Source: Sarcomyxa edulis (Eukaryota; Basidiomycota; Agaricomycetes; Agaricales; Mycenaceae). From it: 64,000 nt of DNA. The position numbers and the translations under genes were made by a program. Where the stretch lies: the NCBI GenBank assembly GCA_009761415.1, contig QUOL01000006.1, positions 1 through 64,000 on the forward strand. Direction: 5' to 3'. A model generated the notes under the pieces. It had not been told where the DNA came from and made no database searches. It saw nothing but the letters and a program-made list of their open reading frames with translations. Of the stretch, positions 12,050 to 24,481 are shown in pieces; positions within the stretch are counted from its first letter, which is position 1; every line of letters starts with the position of its first letter.

Positions 12050-14166
12050 AAATCAAACTAAGAATTTGCTGATTATTGTCCAGTGAGGGCCACCATACCA
12101 AGTTGTACCATGTTGCTTCTGCCTTAAAGGTAAACTTGACGTTGGCCCAGAATAAAGTTCGCCGTCTATCCCTACGGGATCTATATATGTGCAATCGTGC
12201 GTTTACGGTGACCCTCCCTGGACTACTCCGAGACACATCTTGCTGTTCTTGCCTCTTGCTGTTCTCGCCTTGGGATCCACTAAAGCACAATGCTAGGATT
12301 TCCATGCTGAGTATGGGCCCATCGGAGGGATCGTTGTCAGACTATTGAGGCTATGGTCCAGCTTCAGCGTCCATCTTGTCCATATAATCACACGCAAAGT
12401 GGACCAGCTGTTCGAACTAAGTCTATTTCACAATCTTCACCGCACTTACACTGCACTCACTGACTGCTTGATCGTATCCGACGACAACCTTGCGCTAGTG
12501 ATCCCCATCTCGTTCTTCCCTTGCAAACGATTTGAACATGAACTTCGACACTATTATCGACATCTCCGAGTCAAGGGGTGCTTCCGCCGCGCATCTTTCA
12601 ACTCTCTCACATTTCGCTCTGGTGGTTATCTAGAGAAGACTGGTGGTTTTCTCAACACGTTCCTCTCGACGAAGTCAGGAAAGTGTCAGTGGTTGAGGTC
12701 GACGTGCACGTCCACTCCATGGACGATATGGTAGATTATTTTGCCATTTGTCTTTCCCTGTCATACATCTTCATCTGTGCATATTAACTCTCGAAATAAT
12801 ACATGAGCCCACTGTAAAAGAAAATCATATCGTCTCCGGTACTAAGTCTAAACAATTTCGAATCTGCCTGATGGTCGCTACCCGATCATAATTCAAGCCC
12901 TCACAGCTCTCTTTTACGCATCTAGGAACCAGTGCTTTGAGTAGACCTCGATCCTCAGTTTATTGGATTTGGACGCTTCACTTCGAGGCCGGTAAGATTC
13001 AGTGTATTCAGCACCACATTCTTGTTGGGAGCGGTTGAAAGAGCTGGACGAACAACGGGTGGAAGTAGAGTGACACTCAGGTATTGACAAAGGTGCGTGC
13101 GGTGGGCATGCAATGTGCACGATGTTTGAGCGCTAAATCGTTGATATGTTAACAGCTTGGACAGCACGAGGTGGACGGCACAAATGTTTTTCGTTCTCCT
13201 ATGAAATCAGAGAGACCATGCAACTATTTTTCTTTTCTCGTCAAATGACTTGCAGATCTAAAAGTAATTCACCAGAGTGCACATATCCTAATGTCCATTG
13301 AAGCCGAGTATTTCCGGAGTCCAACACAACACGATTGACAAGACCGTCAAGAGATGGACTGGATTGGACACATGCCATTGAGAAGTCTATATAGTTTCAG
13401 TCCAGTAATGTTAACGCACTATGTCCGCGTTCCCGATCTGACGTCTCGGATTCGATTGGCAAGGCGCTGTACTCCCCGAGCGATAAGGTTCGAGGGATAA
13501 GCCAATGATGCAACGTCGGAATTCCGAGCGGTGGGACAATGTACGTTCGCAGAGAGCTGTGTGTCGACGCAGGAGATGACGATCGCGATGAGTACATGTT
13601 ACGATTGTACAAATTATCAGCGGGCTTCGAGGAAGGCACTGTGATCCATGGATGGAGGCCGGAAGGTTTGGATTTTCTATTGCGGTGGTCGAGAGCAACA
13701 TGATGAGTCGTAATAGACATACGCGGCGAGTCGTAGAATACTTTACCTATTTTATTTCCCTCCCCGTCCTCAACCTTCCTAAAGACACCCTCGACATCTT
13801 CCTATATCGAGTTCAACTCGATACTGCGAGAACACCAGTGTCGGATCTAGTAGACAGGAAACTGAACGGAAGTGTCCGGGTGCGCAAACAGTACAGAGAC
13901 GTGGAGAACACCTCCAGGTACGATGCAGTCTTGACGAAAGCAGATACTGAAGACTGAAGAGACGCCCATGCGCGGTCGGTGTATTTCTCGAGGAATTAAA
14001 AAGATCTTGGGGAACACTTGGTAGATAATTAGCTCGAGAATGCGTGGAGTAAAGTCAAAAACCTACCATCTATCCAGATTTATCTTTCAGGCGTGGCAAT
14101 ACCATCGGTCCCTATGCACGACCTTGAGCCTTAGTAGCAAGCCAGATAGAACGACGATTCAGGGCA
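12050..14166. other. No convincing gene
   Basis: Open frames here are short, overlap on both strands, lack family motifs and do not join into longer products through introns I can recognise. One minus-strand frame at 13397-13720 is Ser/Pro-rich and could be a fragment of something. The DNA reads as decayed intergenic sequence between the subtelomere and the ordinary gene region. Confidence 0.4.
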
Positions 14167-14459
14167 CTAATCTGAGTTGTAGTCTGTGTTCGGGCGATGC
14201 AGACGATCCAGAGGTGTGTTTCTAGCTTGTAGAGCGCGAGAATCGTCCCATGAATCTAGCAGGCGCATCCTTCTGTCAATGGGTTCCAACTCGGCGATCC
14301 GATATCGTTGGTTGGATAGACGAGCTGTGAGTCTTGAGATCGTGAAATAAGATGTTCCTCGAAGTGCCTCAGGTGTTTGAATCCGCGATGGCAGGCAAAT
14401 AGTCGCACGACGGCTGTGCTCTCTACTTACTTTTGCTTTCCATCCTTCGAAGTCCATCT
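14167..14459 (-). CDS. Possible small gene or fragment, function unknown
   Basis: A minus-strand frame starts at an ATG near 14459 (MDFEGWKAK). A later part, LSNQRYRIAELEPIDRRM, resembles the short helical leader found before the F-box in many basidiomycete F-box proteins, but no F-box follows. A donor-like GTAAGT sits just after the ninth codon. It could be a 5' fragment of a decayed F-box gene, or a chance frame. Confidence is low. Confidence 0.25.
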
Positions 14460-14521
14460 CAGTGCTTCGCCGTATATATACCCTACAATTAATGTCCATT
14501 TTTTAGAGAGACACCCACAAA

Positions 14522-16365
14522 ATGCCAGGCGCACCTATTCACATCCACCTTCCCCGACAAACCGACTCTACTGCAGCTGCACAGCCCGTGTCCAGTGCCG
14601 CAGACAATAACATATCGAGCAATGCAGGGCCTTCTACTGCAGCTGGATCGGTCCCATCTTCCACAAATACAGACACAGGACTACAACCTTCGATAACGAG
14701 TGCACCAGTTGCGTCCTCATTTCATTCCATAAACGCGTGCATGGACTGACCAATGTTTATTACTATAAGCGGGCGTTGACCACAGATTCTGACCCAAGCT
14801 CTATAACAGACGGTGGAACGTCGATCTCTGCATCTGGTTCTGACTCGGACAGTGCTGTCTCCGACGTCGCCAGCTCCTCTGATATTGATAGCGCTAGTGC
14901 TGCGTCATCTGACTCTGCTTCGTCGATCGCACCAGAGTGAGTAACGCGTTCATGTTTTATCTCGTGTATTAACAAATTCCCCAGTACAACCACGACCATT
15001 AGCTCTGATGCGAGCATTAGTGCTTCATCTGCGTCACCGTCCTCATCGCTGCCCTCGTCGTCTCTATCCGATTCAAGCTCCATATCAGCTTCCTCCTCTT
15101 CATTATCCTCATCCTCTTCCCCATCTACTTCCATTTCATCCACCACCACATCCGACGTCTCGTCGTCTGCATCTACATCTACCACCTCCTCAGACTCCAC
15201 CTCGACCACCACGACATCAACGACATCGTCATCGGCAAGTACGTCAACTGCCACCGAGTCTCTCACATCCACATCCACCATCACAAGCACTACATCCGCG
15301 TCATCTGATTCCACCTCTTCTTCTGTCTCTCTGCGATATACATCGATAGTAACGACCATCGACGGACAGCCAACAACAGTATGTGCATCAGTTGAGCTTT
15401 GTTATCTGCCTAACATCCACTGCAGATAGTATCCGCAATACCAACAACCCTGTCCTCCTCCTCAACCGACTCTACGACCTCCCATAGAAGAACTGCCATA
15501 ATTGCAGGTACGTACCACCTATACCAATCGTTCCTTCCACTCTAATCCTTCCACAGGAACGACAGCAACAGCCATCGCACTAATTCTCCTCGCACTAACC
15601 CTCCTCTTTGTCCACCGCCGACGAAAGAACAAGAAACTCGGATTCATCCAAGCCGTTATGAGCGGACGAAAAGAAGCGCTCGGGAGAGAACGCCTCCTAG
15701 CCGGGGAAGACCTCGACGATGGTGGTGTACCCATGACCAGAACGCGAAGATTCCACGACGATGCTGGTGTCATCGAGAGTGGCAGCAGCAGCAGCAGGGG
15801 TTCACCTTCGCCAGCCCACCCACTCCTCCGTGCACGAGGCTCAGAAACAGGATCGATATTCCACGAAGGGGTATGGCCGCCTCCTGGTGCTGAAAGTAGG
15901 ATGGTCGACCCGTTATCGAGAAGTGGGGAAGTAGATTTGGGTAGGATCGTCGACGACGTGATGGGTCCGGGAAGTACGCCGACACCGGCACCGAGTATCG
16001 GTGGGAGTTGGTACGCACATGATCGAGGACGGAGTGGTGATTCCCTCGTCGATCCATTCCGGGATCTCAATGAAGGACTCGGAACGACTTCACCGTACAG
16101 TGGCGTACTAGCTGCTGCTGGTTTAAGCAACTCGGGTCCACCGTCGTATCTATCTGGTGGTGCATCTTCGACTTCTCTACAACAACCTGCAACGCCATCT
16201 CCATATCCGACATCGTTGCTTGGTCTTCCAGCTGGTGCTGCAACGCCGAAGAATCCTTCCCCACTCGCGACGAGTGTTCACGCCGGCCCAACAAACTCGG
16301 GCTGGTTGTCAAGGTCTCCTAAAAGAACAAGTATGACTCCTCCGGAGACAGGTCCAGGGCCTTGA
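14522..16365 (+). CDS. Ser/Thr-rich single-pass membrane protein
   Basis: This is a basidiomycete-style surface protein of unknown function. The exons I can support are about 14522-14707 (its end is uncertain), about 14769-14936, 14985-15378, 15426-15507 and 15557-16365. The first 250 or so residues are almost entirely Ser, Thr, Ala and Asp, with long SSS/STS runs, as expected for a heavily O-glycosylated outer stalk. One hydrophobic segment (ATAIALILLALTLLFV) at the start of the last exon is followed by HRRRKNKK, a stop-transfer signal that puts the C-terminus inside. The cytoplasmic tail of about 220 residues is Gly/Ser/Pro-rich. No signal peptide is visible at the chosen ATG, so the start may be wrong. 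The layout recalls fungal wall-stress sensors (Mid2/Wsc style), but no cysteine domain is seen; that role is only a guess. Confidence 0.7.
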
Positions 16366-17122
16366 CGACCAGTTATAAACTCGCGAACCCTCGACCATAC
16401 CTTCTGACGCCAATGTCTACAGGACCCTACATCATTAATATTTATACTTGGCCTGCAAACATTCTGTTCTGCTTCATACTCATCGTTAACCGTCGGATGA
16501 ACTCCAAGCTGTACAAACGGACTCCCTTTACTTGCTATACACAACAGACTTTGACTCTTGCATATATTACTAACCATACTACTTACCTACTTACACTCTT
16601 TACCTTCTTCGCGAATTCGATTCAACAGACTCGAATTCAAGACTCAAACTCAAACTGATTGATTTATTGCGGTATGTGCACCTATTTGTCTCCGGGGCTC
16701 TTGTCCTCCTGCAGCTGTCACTCAAACTCAAATTTAGCTTGGGACTTTTCCCCAACTATTCCCATGTCGAATTCTCGCGGTCAAGCTAGATCTCCGAAAC
16801 AATATCTTTTCCCCTCCCAGCACGAATTTAAGTAGTGAATTCCGTTCCCGAGAACCCTCAGATGTCTCTTCTTACTTGGTTTCGACTTCCGCGATCCCAG
16901 CCTGATTGAGAGAACATCTCCTACGAAGCTCACCCACAAGGTAAGCAATCAACTCTCAACTCTATCCGTGTCGCTTCCTTGATCAAGAAAGGCAAAGTTC
17001 CCCTCTTGACAGATTTCTGATCAAATTCGAACACAGAACGGACCATTCATCCTGTCAAGATCTACGTCTTAGCACGGGCCTATTACACTACCGAGATCCT
17101 AAGGCTATCAACAGGGAATCAG
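16366..17122. other. Intergenic between two genes
   Basis: This stretch holds the 3' flank of the Ser-rich membrane protein gene and the upstream region of the fungalysin gene. CT-rich tracts and GATCAAG/TCAAGA words are present, but no open frame of note. Confidence 0.4.
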
Positions 17123-17130
17123 TATATAAA
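17123..17130 (+). promoter_or_regulatory. TATA box of the fungalysin gene
   Basis: TATATAAA lies 41 bases before the ATG at 17171, a normal TATA position for a fungal gene with a short leader. Confidence 0.55.
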
Positions 17131-17170
17131 TGTACCCATCGCGCACCCGTTCGTTCTTGCCCCAAGAAAC

Positions 17171-20030
17171 ATGCGCTCTGCTCTCCTCTTGGTGCTTCCC
17201 GCACTAGGTAGCTGTGCTCGGAAGTCTATCTCTTTCCGTGCTGCGCATCCTCAAGCTACGTTCGTCTCTGACCCTCAGGAGATAACTCAATCAGGCTTCG
17301 CTGAGAATCCTTTCGATGTCGTGCATCTGTTCCTCGAGACTCTGCCTGGCTATACCGGAAGTGTGCAAGTCCGAGATGACTCGTATTCAGATGAGGCTAC
17401 TGGTATAACTCGCGTATATTTCCGACAATACGTCGGTGGTCTCGAGGTCTTCGATGGTGATCTTCACGTCAACGTTGCCGGAAACAAAATCATCTCATAT
17501 AGCGACACTGTGAGTATCTCGCTTCGACTTCAATGTGCTTCGACGCCTCATTTCTTGTCAGTTGTACCGTGGCTTGGTGCCAGACACTGGATCCCTCGAC
17601 CCTTCATGGGAACTCCAGACAGAAAGCCACTCAACATACTGCGCTCGTCTCGCAGAAGAAGTAGCAGATTCAGCGATTCTGATATCCTCTTACCAATCTC
17701 AAATCCCTCTCGACGAGAATGATGCACATTCCCATCTTCTATCGCAATATCATGATACTTGCGATTCACTCACTTTGCTCTCTTCGATGTCTCATCTCTA
17801 CGAATCAGACATCCGAGTCGTCGATCCTCAAGAAGCTGCCCTGCTCTTCATGGTCGCCGCACATCCATCTCCCGCTACGTCTAATCAGATCGTCAACGAG
17901 TATTCCTCTTTCCTCAATTATGTAGATACTTCGTTCTCGACCGAGAATACAGGAGTGGTTCTCCTTCATAACGTTCCCGGAACGATCGCACCAGCAAAAG
18001 CCAAACTTGGATACGTTCAATCACCTTCCGGATCCGACACTGTCCTCACTCTAGTCTGGCAACTCCAAATACGCCTCGAATCCAACTGGTACGAAGCTTC
18101 TGTATCAGCAACAAACCCCACCAAGATACTCAGCGTCTCCGATTGGGCACACGATGCTTCAGTGGCCTCGGTACGTCGACCCACTCATAGCTTCAAATGT
18201 CACACTAACGTTTGGATATGGTGGCTCAAGGCAACATACCACGTATATCCCTTCGGACTCGTCAACGATCCTTCTGCAGGAGAACGAATCCTGGATGTAG
18301 ACCCGTACGATCCCTCAGCAAGTCCAGATGGCTGGCACGTCGTCGCAGATCCCGACGCTCCCGCGAACTATACGACTACACAAGGAAACAACGTGCGTTT
18401 TATTCTCTTCCATTGGCTATCATGCTATTCACAAACGGCTGTTTTCAGGCGTTCGCCCACGAGAACTTCAAAGGAGCAGCCGATTGGTCGGGTGTCTACC
18501 CTGATGGTGGAGAATACTTGTCGTTCGACTTCGATTATGATACAACCATGGACCCACCTAGTTCGTACATCAACTTCTCCGTCACGCAGGCGTTCTACAC
18601 TGTAAACAGTGTACGTCTTGTCTCTGTTTCCTGTCCTCCAAATATTGACTTGGCACTTGTTCTGATAGATGCACGACTTGTTATACCGGTACGTCTTCCA
18701 CTGGTTTTGTGGAGCGGATGCTGATGCCTGTTTGGTAGGTATGGATTCGACGAGCCTAGTGGCAATTTCCAGCAATACAACTACGGAAAAGGCGGGAAAC
18801 AGGGTGATGGCGCTATCATCAATGTACAAGATGGATCGTCGGACAACGACGTACGTTCATCTGGCTTTCCGAAAGCGTTGACTGATTCTCATGCACACTT
18901 TTTGCATCTCAGGCTTTCTTCGCAACGGTATGTCCGATGCTATGACCTGAATCGTGGTCATTGCTTACTTTCTTGGATAGCCTCCCGACGGTGAACCAGG
19001 AGCTATGACGATGTACAAATTCAGTCTATCTAAACCCGCGAGGGACGGTGCGCTCGATGCCGGGATTGTCATACACGAATACTGCCACGGCTTGAGCACG
19101 CGTTTGACTGGAGGACCTGCTGATTCGTCGTGTTTGAGCGTTGGAGAGCCTGCGGGTCTGGGCGAGGGCTACGGAGGTCAGTCTGTTCGTTATAGTCCTA
19201 TGCTTCCTCTCAACTTCGATGTTTCTACGTCTCGTAGACTTCGTAGCTCTGTTGGTCCGCAGTGCGAGGAATAATACGGATTATTACACGGTCGCTCCAT
19301 GGGCTATGAACAAGGCTTCTGGGACTCGGAATTTCCCTTATACCACAGTGAGTTAGGACCAGCCTACATGTTACTTTGGCTAATATACATTTCTGTGAAT
19401 AGTCGCAAACGCTTAACCCGACCAACTACGAGTACTTGAGCAAACCGAGATACAGGAGTGTCGTATGTTCACTGGCCGTTAATCCTCGTTCTCAACACTA
19501 ACCATAGCGAATAGCATGGGATGGGTGAAGTCTGGGCCGAGATGCTATGGACATTTGCCTCCGCTCTTGTCAACAAACACGGATCCACGCCAACTCTGTT
19601 CCCGCCTCAGACCCTTTCCGAGGGTGACGAGTTCTACAAACTCGTGAACAACCGTTTGGTACCACGTCACGGGAACTCTTTGGCGTTGCAGTAAGTCCTC
19701 TCTTTACTTGCATACATATTTCCAACTCGATCGATGAATACAGGCTCGTTATCAACGGAATGAAACTCCAACCATGCATGCCGAGTTACTTCCAAGCTCG
19801 GGACGCGATCATCCTTGCTGATGCACAATTGACTGGAGGAGAGAACTACTGTGAAATTTGGAAGGCGTTCAGCTCTCGTGGATTAGGCCCGAACGCGACC
19901 TTCAGGCCCAGAGATCCATGGGGTGGAGGGTCAAGAAAAAATGTGAGTCATAGGGAGTACGTGGCTAATCAACCCTCGCTGACTGATCTTGCAGGACTTC
20001 GTCCCCCCCAGCAGTTGTTCCACGGCCTGA
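17171..20030 (+). CDS. Secreted fungalysin metallopeptidase (M36)
   Basis: This is a secreted zinc endopeptidase of the extracellular fungalysin family. Thirteen exons: 17171-17509, 17562-18170, 18231-18392, 18449-18610, 18669-18688, 18739-18850, 18913-18927, 18981-19176, 19238-19347, 19403-19462, 19515-19690, 19744-19942 and 19995-20030; 731 residues. It starts with a signal peptide ([16 protein letters not shown]), followed by an FTP-type propeptide. The zinc site is HEYCH at residues 505-509, with the third ligand Glu535 in GEGYGDF. Other family landmarks are [19 protein letters not shown] and a C-terminal [17 protein letters not shown] segment. The family normally has Thr where this protein has Cys508. 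Exon 7 is only 15 nt. All catalytic residues I can check are present, so it is probably active. Confidence 0.93.
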
Positions 20031-20280
20031 GTAGTATCGTTTTCTTGACCTCATTCTCGTATTTTATGCTAGTCTATCAATCCACTCCTATCCTTTCGAG
20101 TACAAATCGAGTTTCGAATTCCCATTCGCATGTTATTACCCCGCAAACTAATTTTAAATTCGATTTTTTTTGGAACAAGTACGCGCTGACAGGAGATGAG
20201 CCGGCCATGCCGACATATGGGCCAGGAGACCTCTACAAGTGGCAGATCTTCATTTGCTCCCTTCTTGAACTTGAACCACG

Positions 20281-22990
20281 ATGAGCGACACTTTGGCCCT
20301 TCCGACGCTTGTGGTCGACGCCGGGAACAGCGATGATGGCAGCTTCTCGACGCCCGTCGATAGCAGCATTGGAACGCCAGCTACTTCGACCAGTTCTGAG
20401 ACTTCTTTCCAGTCTATCTATACCAAACCTCCCCCAATAAAAGTCCCATACAGTCCCAAAATCGCTCTCGATGATATCCCAGGTGTCGCATATGCCCTCG
20501 AACTCTTTTTGGCTTCTCACATGCACGAATCGGAGGAGTATTGCCATAGGAGTGACGAGAAAAAGTGCGTCAAACATATTCAAGTCGTTGGTTGTTACTG
20601 ACATCTTTGCCAGGGAACGATTATATTTCGCTACGGGTTATGGTCTTATTCAGTGTGTAAAGGGTCTGATGTCGTATGCAGACGAGGTGCGCCCCTAAGC
20701 TAATTACAAGTCACCTCACACGTTAACTCTTTGCTAGGACCTATTGTCCGCCATAGGACACACAAAACGAGGAAATCTCATCGCTTCACAACACAGAAAA
20801 CGATCAGCTCCTTTTGCATCGCGTCTGGCCGGATATGTTGTCTCGTCGCTCAACACTACAGGTATTGGCTTCATCAAGAGCATGACTATGGTCGAGCGTC
20901 ACGCGGAGCTCGTTTACGCTGAGAGCCTGTTTGAAAAGGTGACTTATCTTTTCTTTTTACCTGTGCGCGCTACAACTCGCCCTTAAGGCTCTTCTGGGTG
21001 TTGTTTATTCCGGAGACTGGTTGGCATTCATCAAAGAAGCGTAAGTGGCTTCAGTTCAATAGTTCCGACGCTCGCCTCACGTTTTCTCAGGCTGAACATG
21101 CGAACCACAATCAGTATCTATCGACAGCTAGGTAGATTCATCGAGGTAATGGACGCTGAAGCCCAGTCACGCGGAGAGGGACCTGAAGACAAGACCCTCG
21201 ACCCTCACTTTCGATCTGGCGTCTACCTAGGAGTTGGCATGTCGAATATAATTCTCAGTCTTATGCCAGGCAAGCTATTGACAATCGTAGAACTTTTTGG
21301 ATACAAGGGTGATCGGCATGCGGGGCTGGCGATGCTTATGAAGGCAGGAGGTTGGTCTGAAGATTCTTGGGAGCCTAGCGTCAGTCCAGGTACGCTTACT
21401 CTTGTCTGCTCAATCATTATTTTGACCACTAATCATGCTCAGCCGAGGAGGGCGTACGGAGAACGATTTGTGATATGGCCCTCCTCATCTTCCATTTGGT
21501 TCTTTCAAGTTTCACTTTCGATGGAGTCGACGTTTCTATGGCCCACCGAATTCTCGACTGGAATCTTAAACGATATCCAACTGGTTCGTCCCTACCTCTC
21601 CATGGGAGCTTACTGTGCTGACATCGCTCTAGGTGTATTTTTCCTCTTTGGTGCTGGTCGACTCAGTCTTGTCCGTAGTCAGCCTCGACGTGCCATCGAA
21701 TTCTATAACAAGGCAATGACTGTGCAAGCTCGTGAGCAAATAGGTTGACTCGCGCATCCATATCCTCAGAGCTTTTCTATTTGTCAGAATACAGAAACCT
21801 CCACCATATATCGTTCTGGGAGATTGCACTGGCTAACCTGGCCCTCTGGGACATATCAGCCTCGTTGGTATGCTGGCGGGATCTCCAGTCGGAAGCAACG
21901 GTTCGTCTAGCTCCCCACAGCCAAGATGCGATTCCATCTAATGATACGTCAAACAGTGGTCGAAGTCAATTTACTCCTACGGAATGGCTGTGTGTCTGCT
22001 GGAACTAGGAACAGGGGACGAAAAGAAGAAGGAGGAAGCTGCCAAACTCATGTCAGTAGTCCCGACTCTCCGACAACGAATCGCGGGGAAATCGATACCT
22101 CTGGAGGTAACATCCTTTTGCTCTATTCTTCTACCATTACAATTCAACGTTTTGAATCTGTCAGAAATTTGTGGCTCGAAAAGCCCGCAAATTCCAAGCT
22201 CAGGGTGGCCGACTTGCACTCCCCGCATTGGAGATAGCGTACTTGTTCCTCGCCATCGCCCATGCCCCACGAGATGTCATAACGTCGAAGATGCTTCCCG
22301 AAGTCGAGGCTCTTCTCCTCAAACTAAAAACATGCGAGGACAACACCGAATCGTACGAAAATGGTAATGGCTATTGGGACGATCTGTGTCTTGCCAAGTT
22401 TTTGGAAGGAGTATGCTTGCGATATGTCGCATATCCTGTAGGTTTCCCTTTCGGCTCTCACTCTTCACTAGTCTCATTCTCTCAAGGACCCGGACGCCGT
22501 CATCGACTCCGAAGAGATCGCCAGTATATCGAAGGAAGATGCTGAGACCAAATCGATGGCTGCGTTTGAGGCGGTCTTCGAGAATGCACCTAGAATTGAA
22601 CTAGACCATCATATATTATATCATGCCCGTGCGTTCACTTCGTCCTGCTTTCGAGTATCTTTTCTCATGTCAGCCACTTAGATTACGAGCTTGGACGGCT
22701 ATTAGCATGTCAGGGCGACGAGGAAGCAGCCCGTAAACACTTTGAACTCGTCATCTCAGGTACATTCTTTTCTCTATTTATCTTCACTCACATCTGAAAA
22801 GGAGTCCACAGGGAAACCATTAGAGGTCAGTCCAGCATCGCGAAAAGTGAGTTCTCCGTTCAATCGTCTAGCATCTACCGTCACTTCTATTCCTTACCTT
22901 CCTTCTTCACAGGGGAAGTACAGCATGGAGAATGCCCTTCACATGCGGACACATGCTTCCATCGAAGCTTTACCTCGGAGAACTATCTGA
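20281..22990 (+). CDS. TTC39/IML2-family TPR protein
   Basis: This predicted 672-residue protein resembles the IML2/TTC39 family: IML2 acts in lipid-droplet-linked clearance of inclusion bodies in yeast, and TTC39 proteins occur in animals. Fourteen exons: 20281-20564, 20614-20686, 20738-20938, 20988-21040, 21091-21389, 21443-21583, 21633-21731, 21788-21900, 21957-22106, 22165-22437, 22487-22628, 22682-22759, 22812-22846 and 22913-22990. All are GT-AG and in phase. Family landmarks include a [17 protein letters not shown] N-terminal segment, [26 protein letters not shown] with [11 protein letters not shown], and the motif [15 protein letters not shown]. The N-terminal 60 residues are Ser/Thr-rich and probably disordered. 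It starts only 251 bases after the fungalysin stop, with the same orientation. Confidence 0.85.
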
Positions 22991-23302
22991 TATATATACT
23001 CTATACATGTACACGTCTGGATTGAAGACTTGGACAGTGGCTGCAGTCACTTGAATTACTTCTACTAATCTGTTGTATTATTCTTCGTGTTATAGTGAAC
23101 AGCTATCTATCGTCTTTGACGGACTATATACCATTCTTGAAGAGCCTAAAGTCTATCATTCGCTCCTAATTTTCCCGTCTCCGACAGAATATAGTCTTGA
23201 CACAGTGCAGCCGAAAAACGACGAAGACAAAACGGTGACTCGGACTCGCATCCCCGGAAGACGCGTCTCGGAATTCGGAATCTTCCAACCCTCTCCTCCT
23301 CG

Positions 23303-24481
23303 ATGTCGTCTAGCCTCCGAATCCAAGCTCCAACACCAGACGAGTTCAAGATCCCCTTCCCAGAAACACCATTCGTCCACAAATTCCAATGCTCATCATG
23401 CAACGCAGCCAAGACTTCCTCTGAAATCAAGATGTGTGGGGGTGTGAGTGCGCTGTGCAACAATGAAGATCCTACGCTAACTTTTTTTCAATTCACAGTG
23501 CAAACTCGAGGGCTACTGCTCTAAAGAGGTACGCTACCACCCAATACAAAGATACGAACTTTTCTCATGACGAACGTGTAAAAAACAGTGTCAACGCAAA
23601 CACTGGTACGCCAACCAATCAACCACTACCCAAAGCACATCACCCACTAACCACCTCATCACACACCACAAACACACAGGCCAACCCACAAATCCACCTG
23701 CAAAGGCCTCCAATCCGGCAAACCCGCAAAATCACGCGACTACGTACTCAAAATCGTCGAACGACTAGCCCGCGACACCGAAATCATGGGCTGGATCGAC
23801 GCTATCATCATCACCGCCCTCGAACTCTGGTCACACCCTGAAAACGGCGGGAAATATACCGTTGTCATCTGGGCGCGTACCGAGGTTGACGAACGACGGA
23901 CTCGGGAAGCGCGTCTTGCTGCTGGGAAGAAGAAAACGACTGTTAGGTTATTGCAACTCATCAAAACCACTCTCATCGACAACGCTACAGCTCCAGCCGC
24001 GCTTAACAAAGCTGCGCAGGACATGGAGAATGATCTCAAAAACGAACCGATCAAATGGATCACCGTTCGTGCTATGTGGAGGTCTGAAGAGAACTTGGAA
24101 TCGACGATGTTTTTCTCTCGTCCGATTTGTCCTGAGATGATTGATGTGGTCGTCAAGAATCGGCCTCCGGGTAATGGGACGTTGAGCGCCGTTAGTAGGT
24201 CGTCGCCCGAGGGTATGATTAGGTGCGTCGAGTCATTTACTTTACTTTTGTGATGATGGACTGACGCTTGCGTGTAGGGGATTCAATGAACAATCGAAGT
24301 TCTATGATGACGTTCGAGATAAATTCACCTTGGTTCGTCTCTAATTACCCGTACTTATACCTCCCACCTCTCCTGTCTATCCACACCCATCCTCGCACTG
24401 ATTCTCGCCCCCGCCTTCCTTCCATTTTCGTTTTTTTTTACTTTAGTTTTTTTTCTAATCTAGATTACCAAGGACGGATAA
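23303..24481 (+). CDS. MYND zinc-finger protein
   Basis: The model has exons 23303-23443, 23499-23528, 23589-23605, 23680-24222, 24278-24332 and 24464-24481, giving 267 residues. The MYND finger is spread over the first four exons: CSSC, then CKLEGYCSKECQRKHW, then HKSTC. It supplies the usual seven Cys and His ligands. MYND fingers bind proline-rich partners. The remainder (IIITALELWSHPENGG, RLLQLIKTTLID, WITVRAMWRSEENL) matches no domain I recognise. Two exons are 30 and 17 nt, so automatic models may miss the finger. The last intron (131 nt, very T-rich) and the short final exon are the least certain parts. Confidence 0.75.

Noticed and set aside
14763..15359. A 198-codon minus-strand frame very rich in Asp, Glu and Val
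   Set aside because: It is the shadow of the Ser/Thr-rich coding exon on the plus strand, whose introns and membrane segment make a coherent gene.
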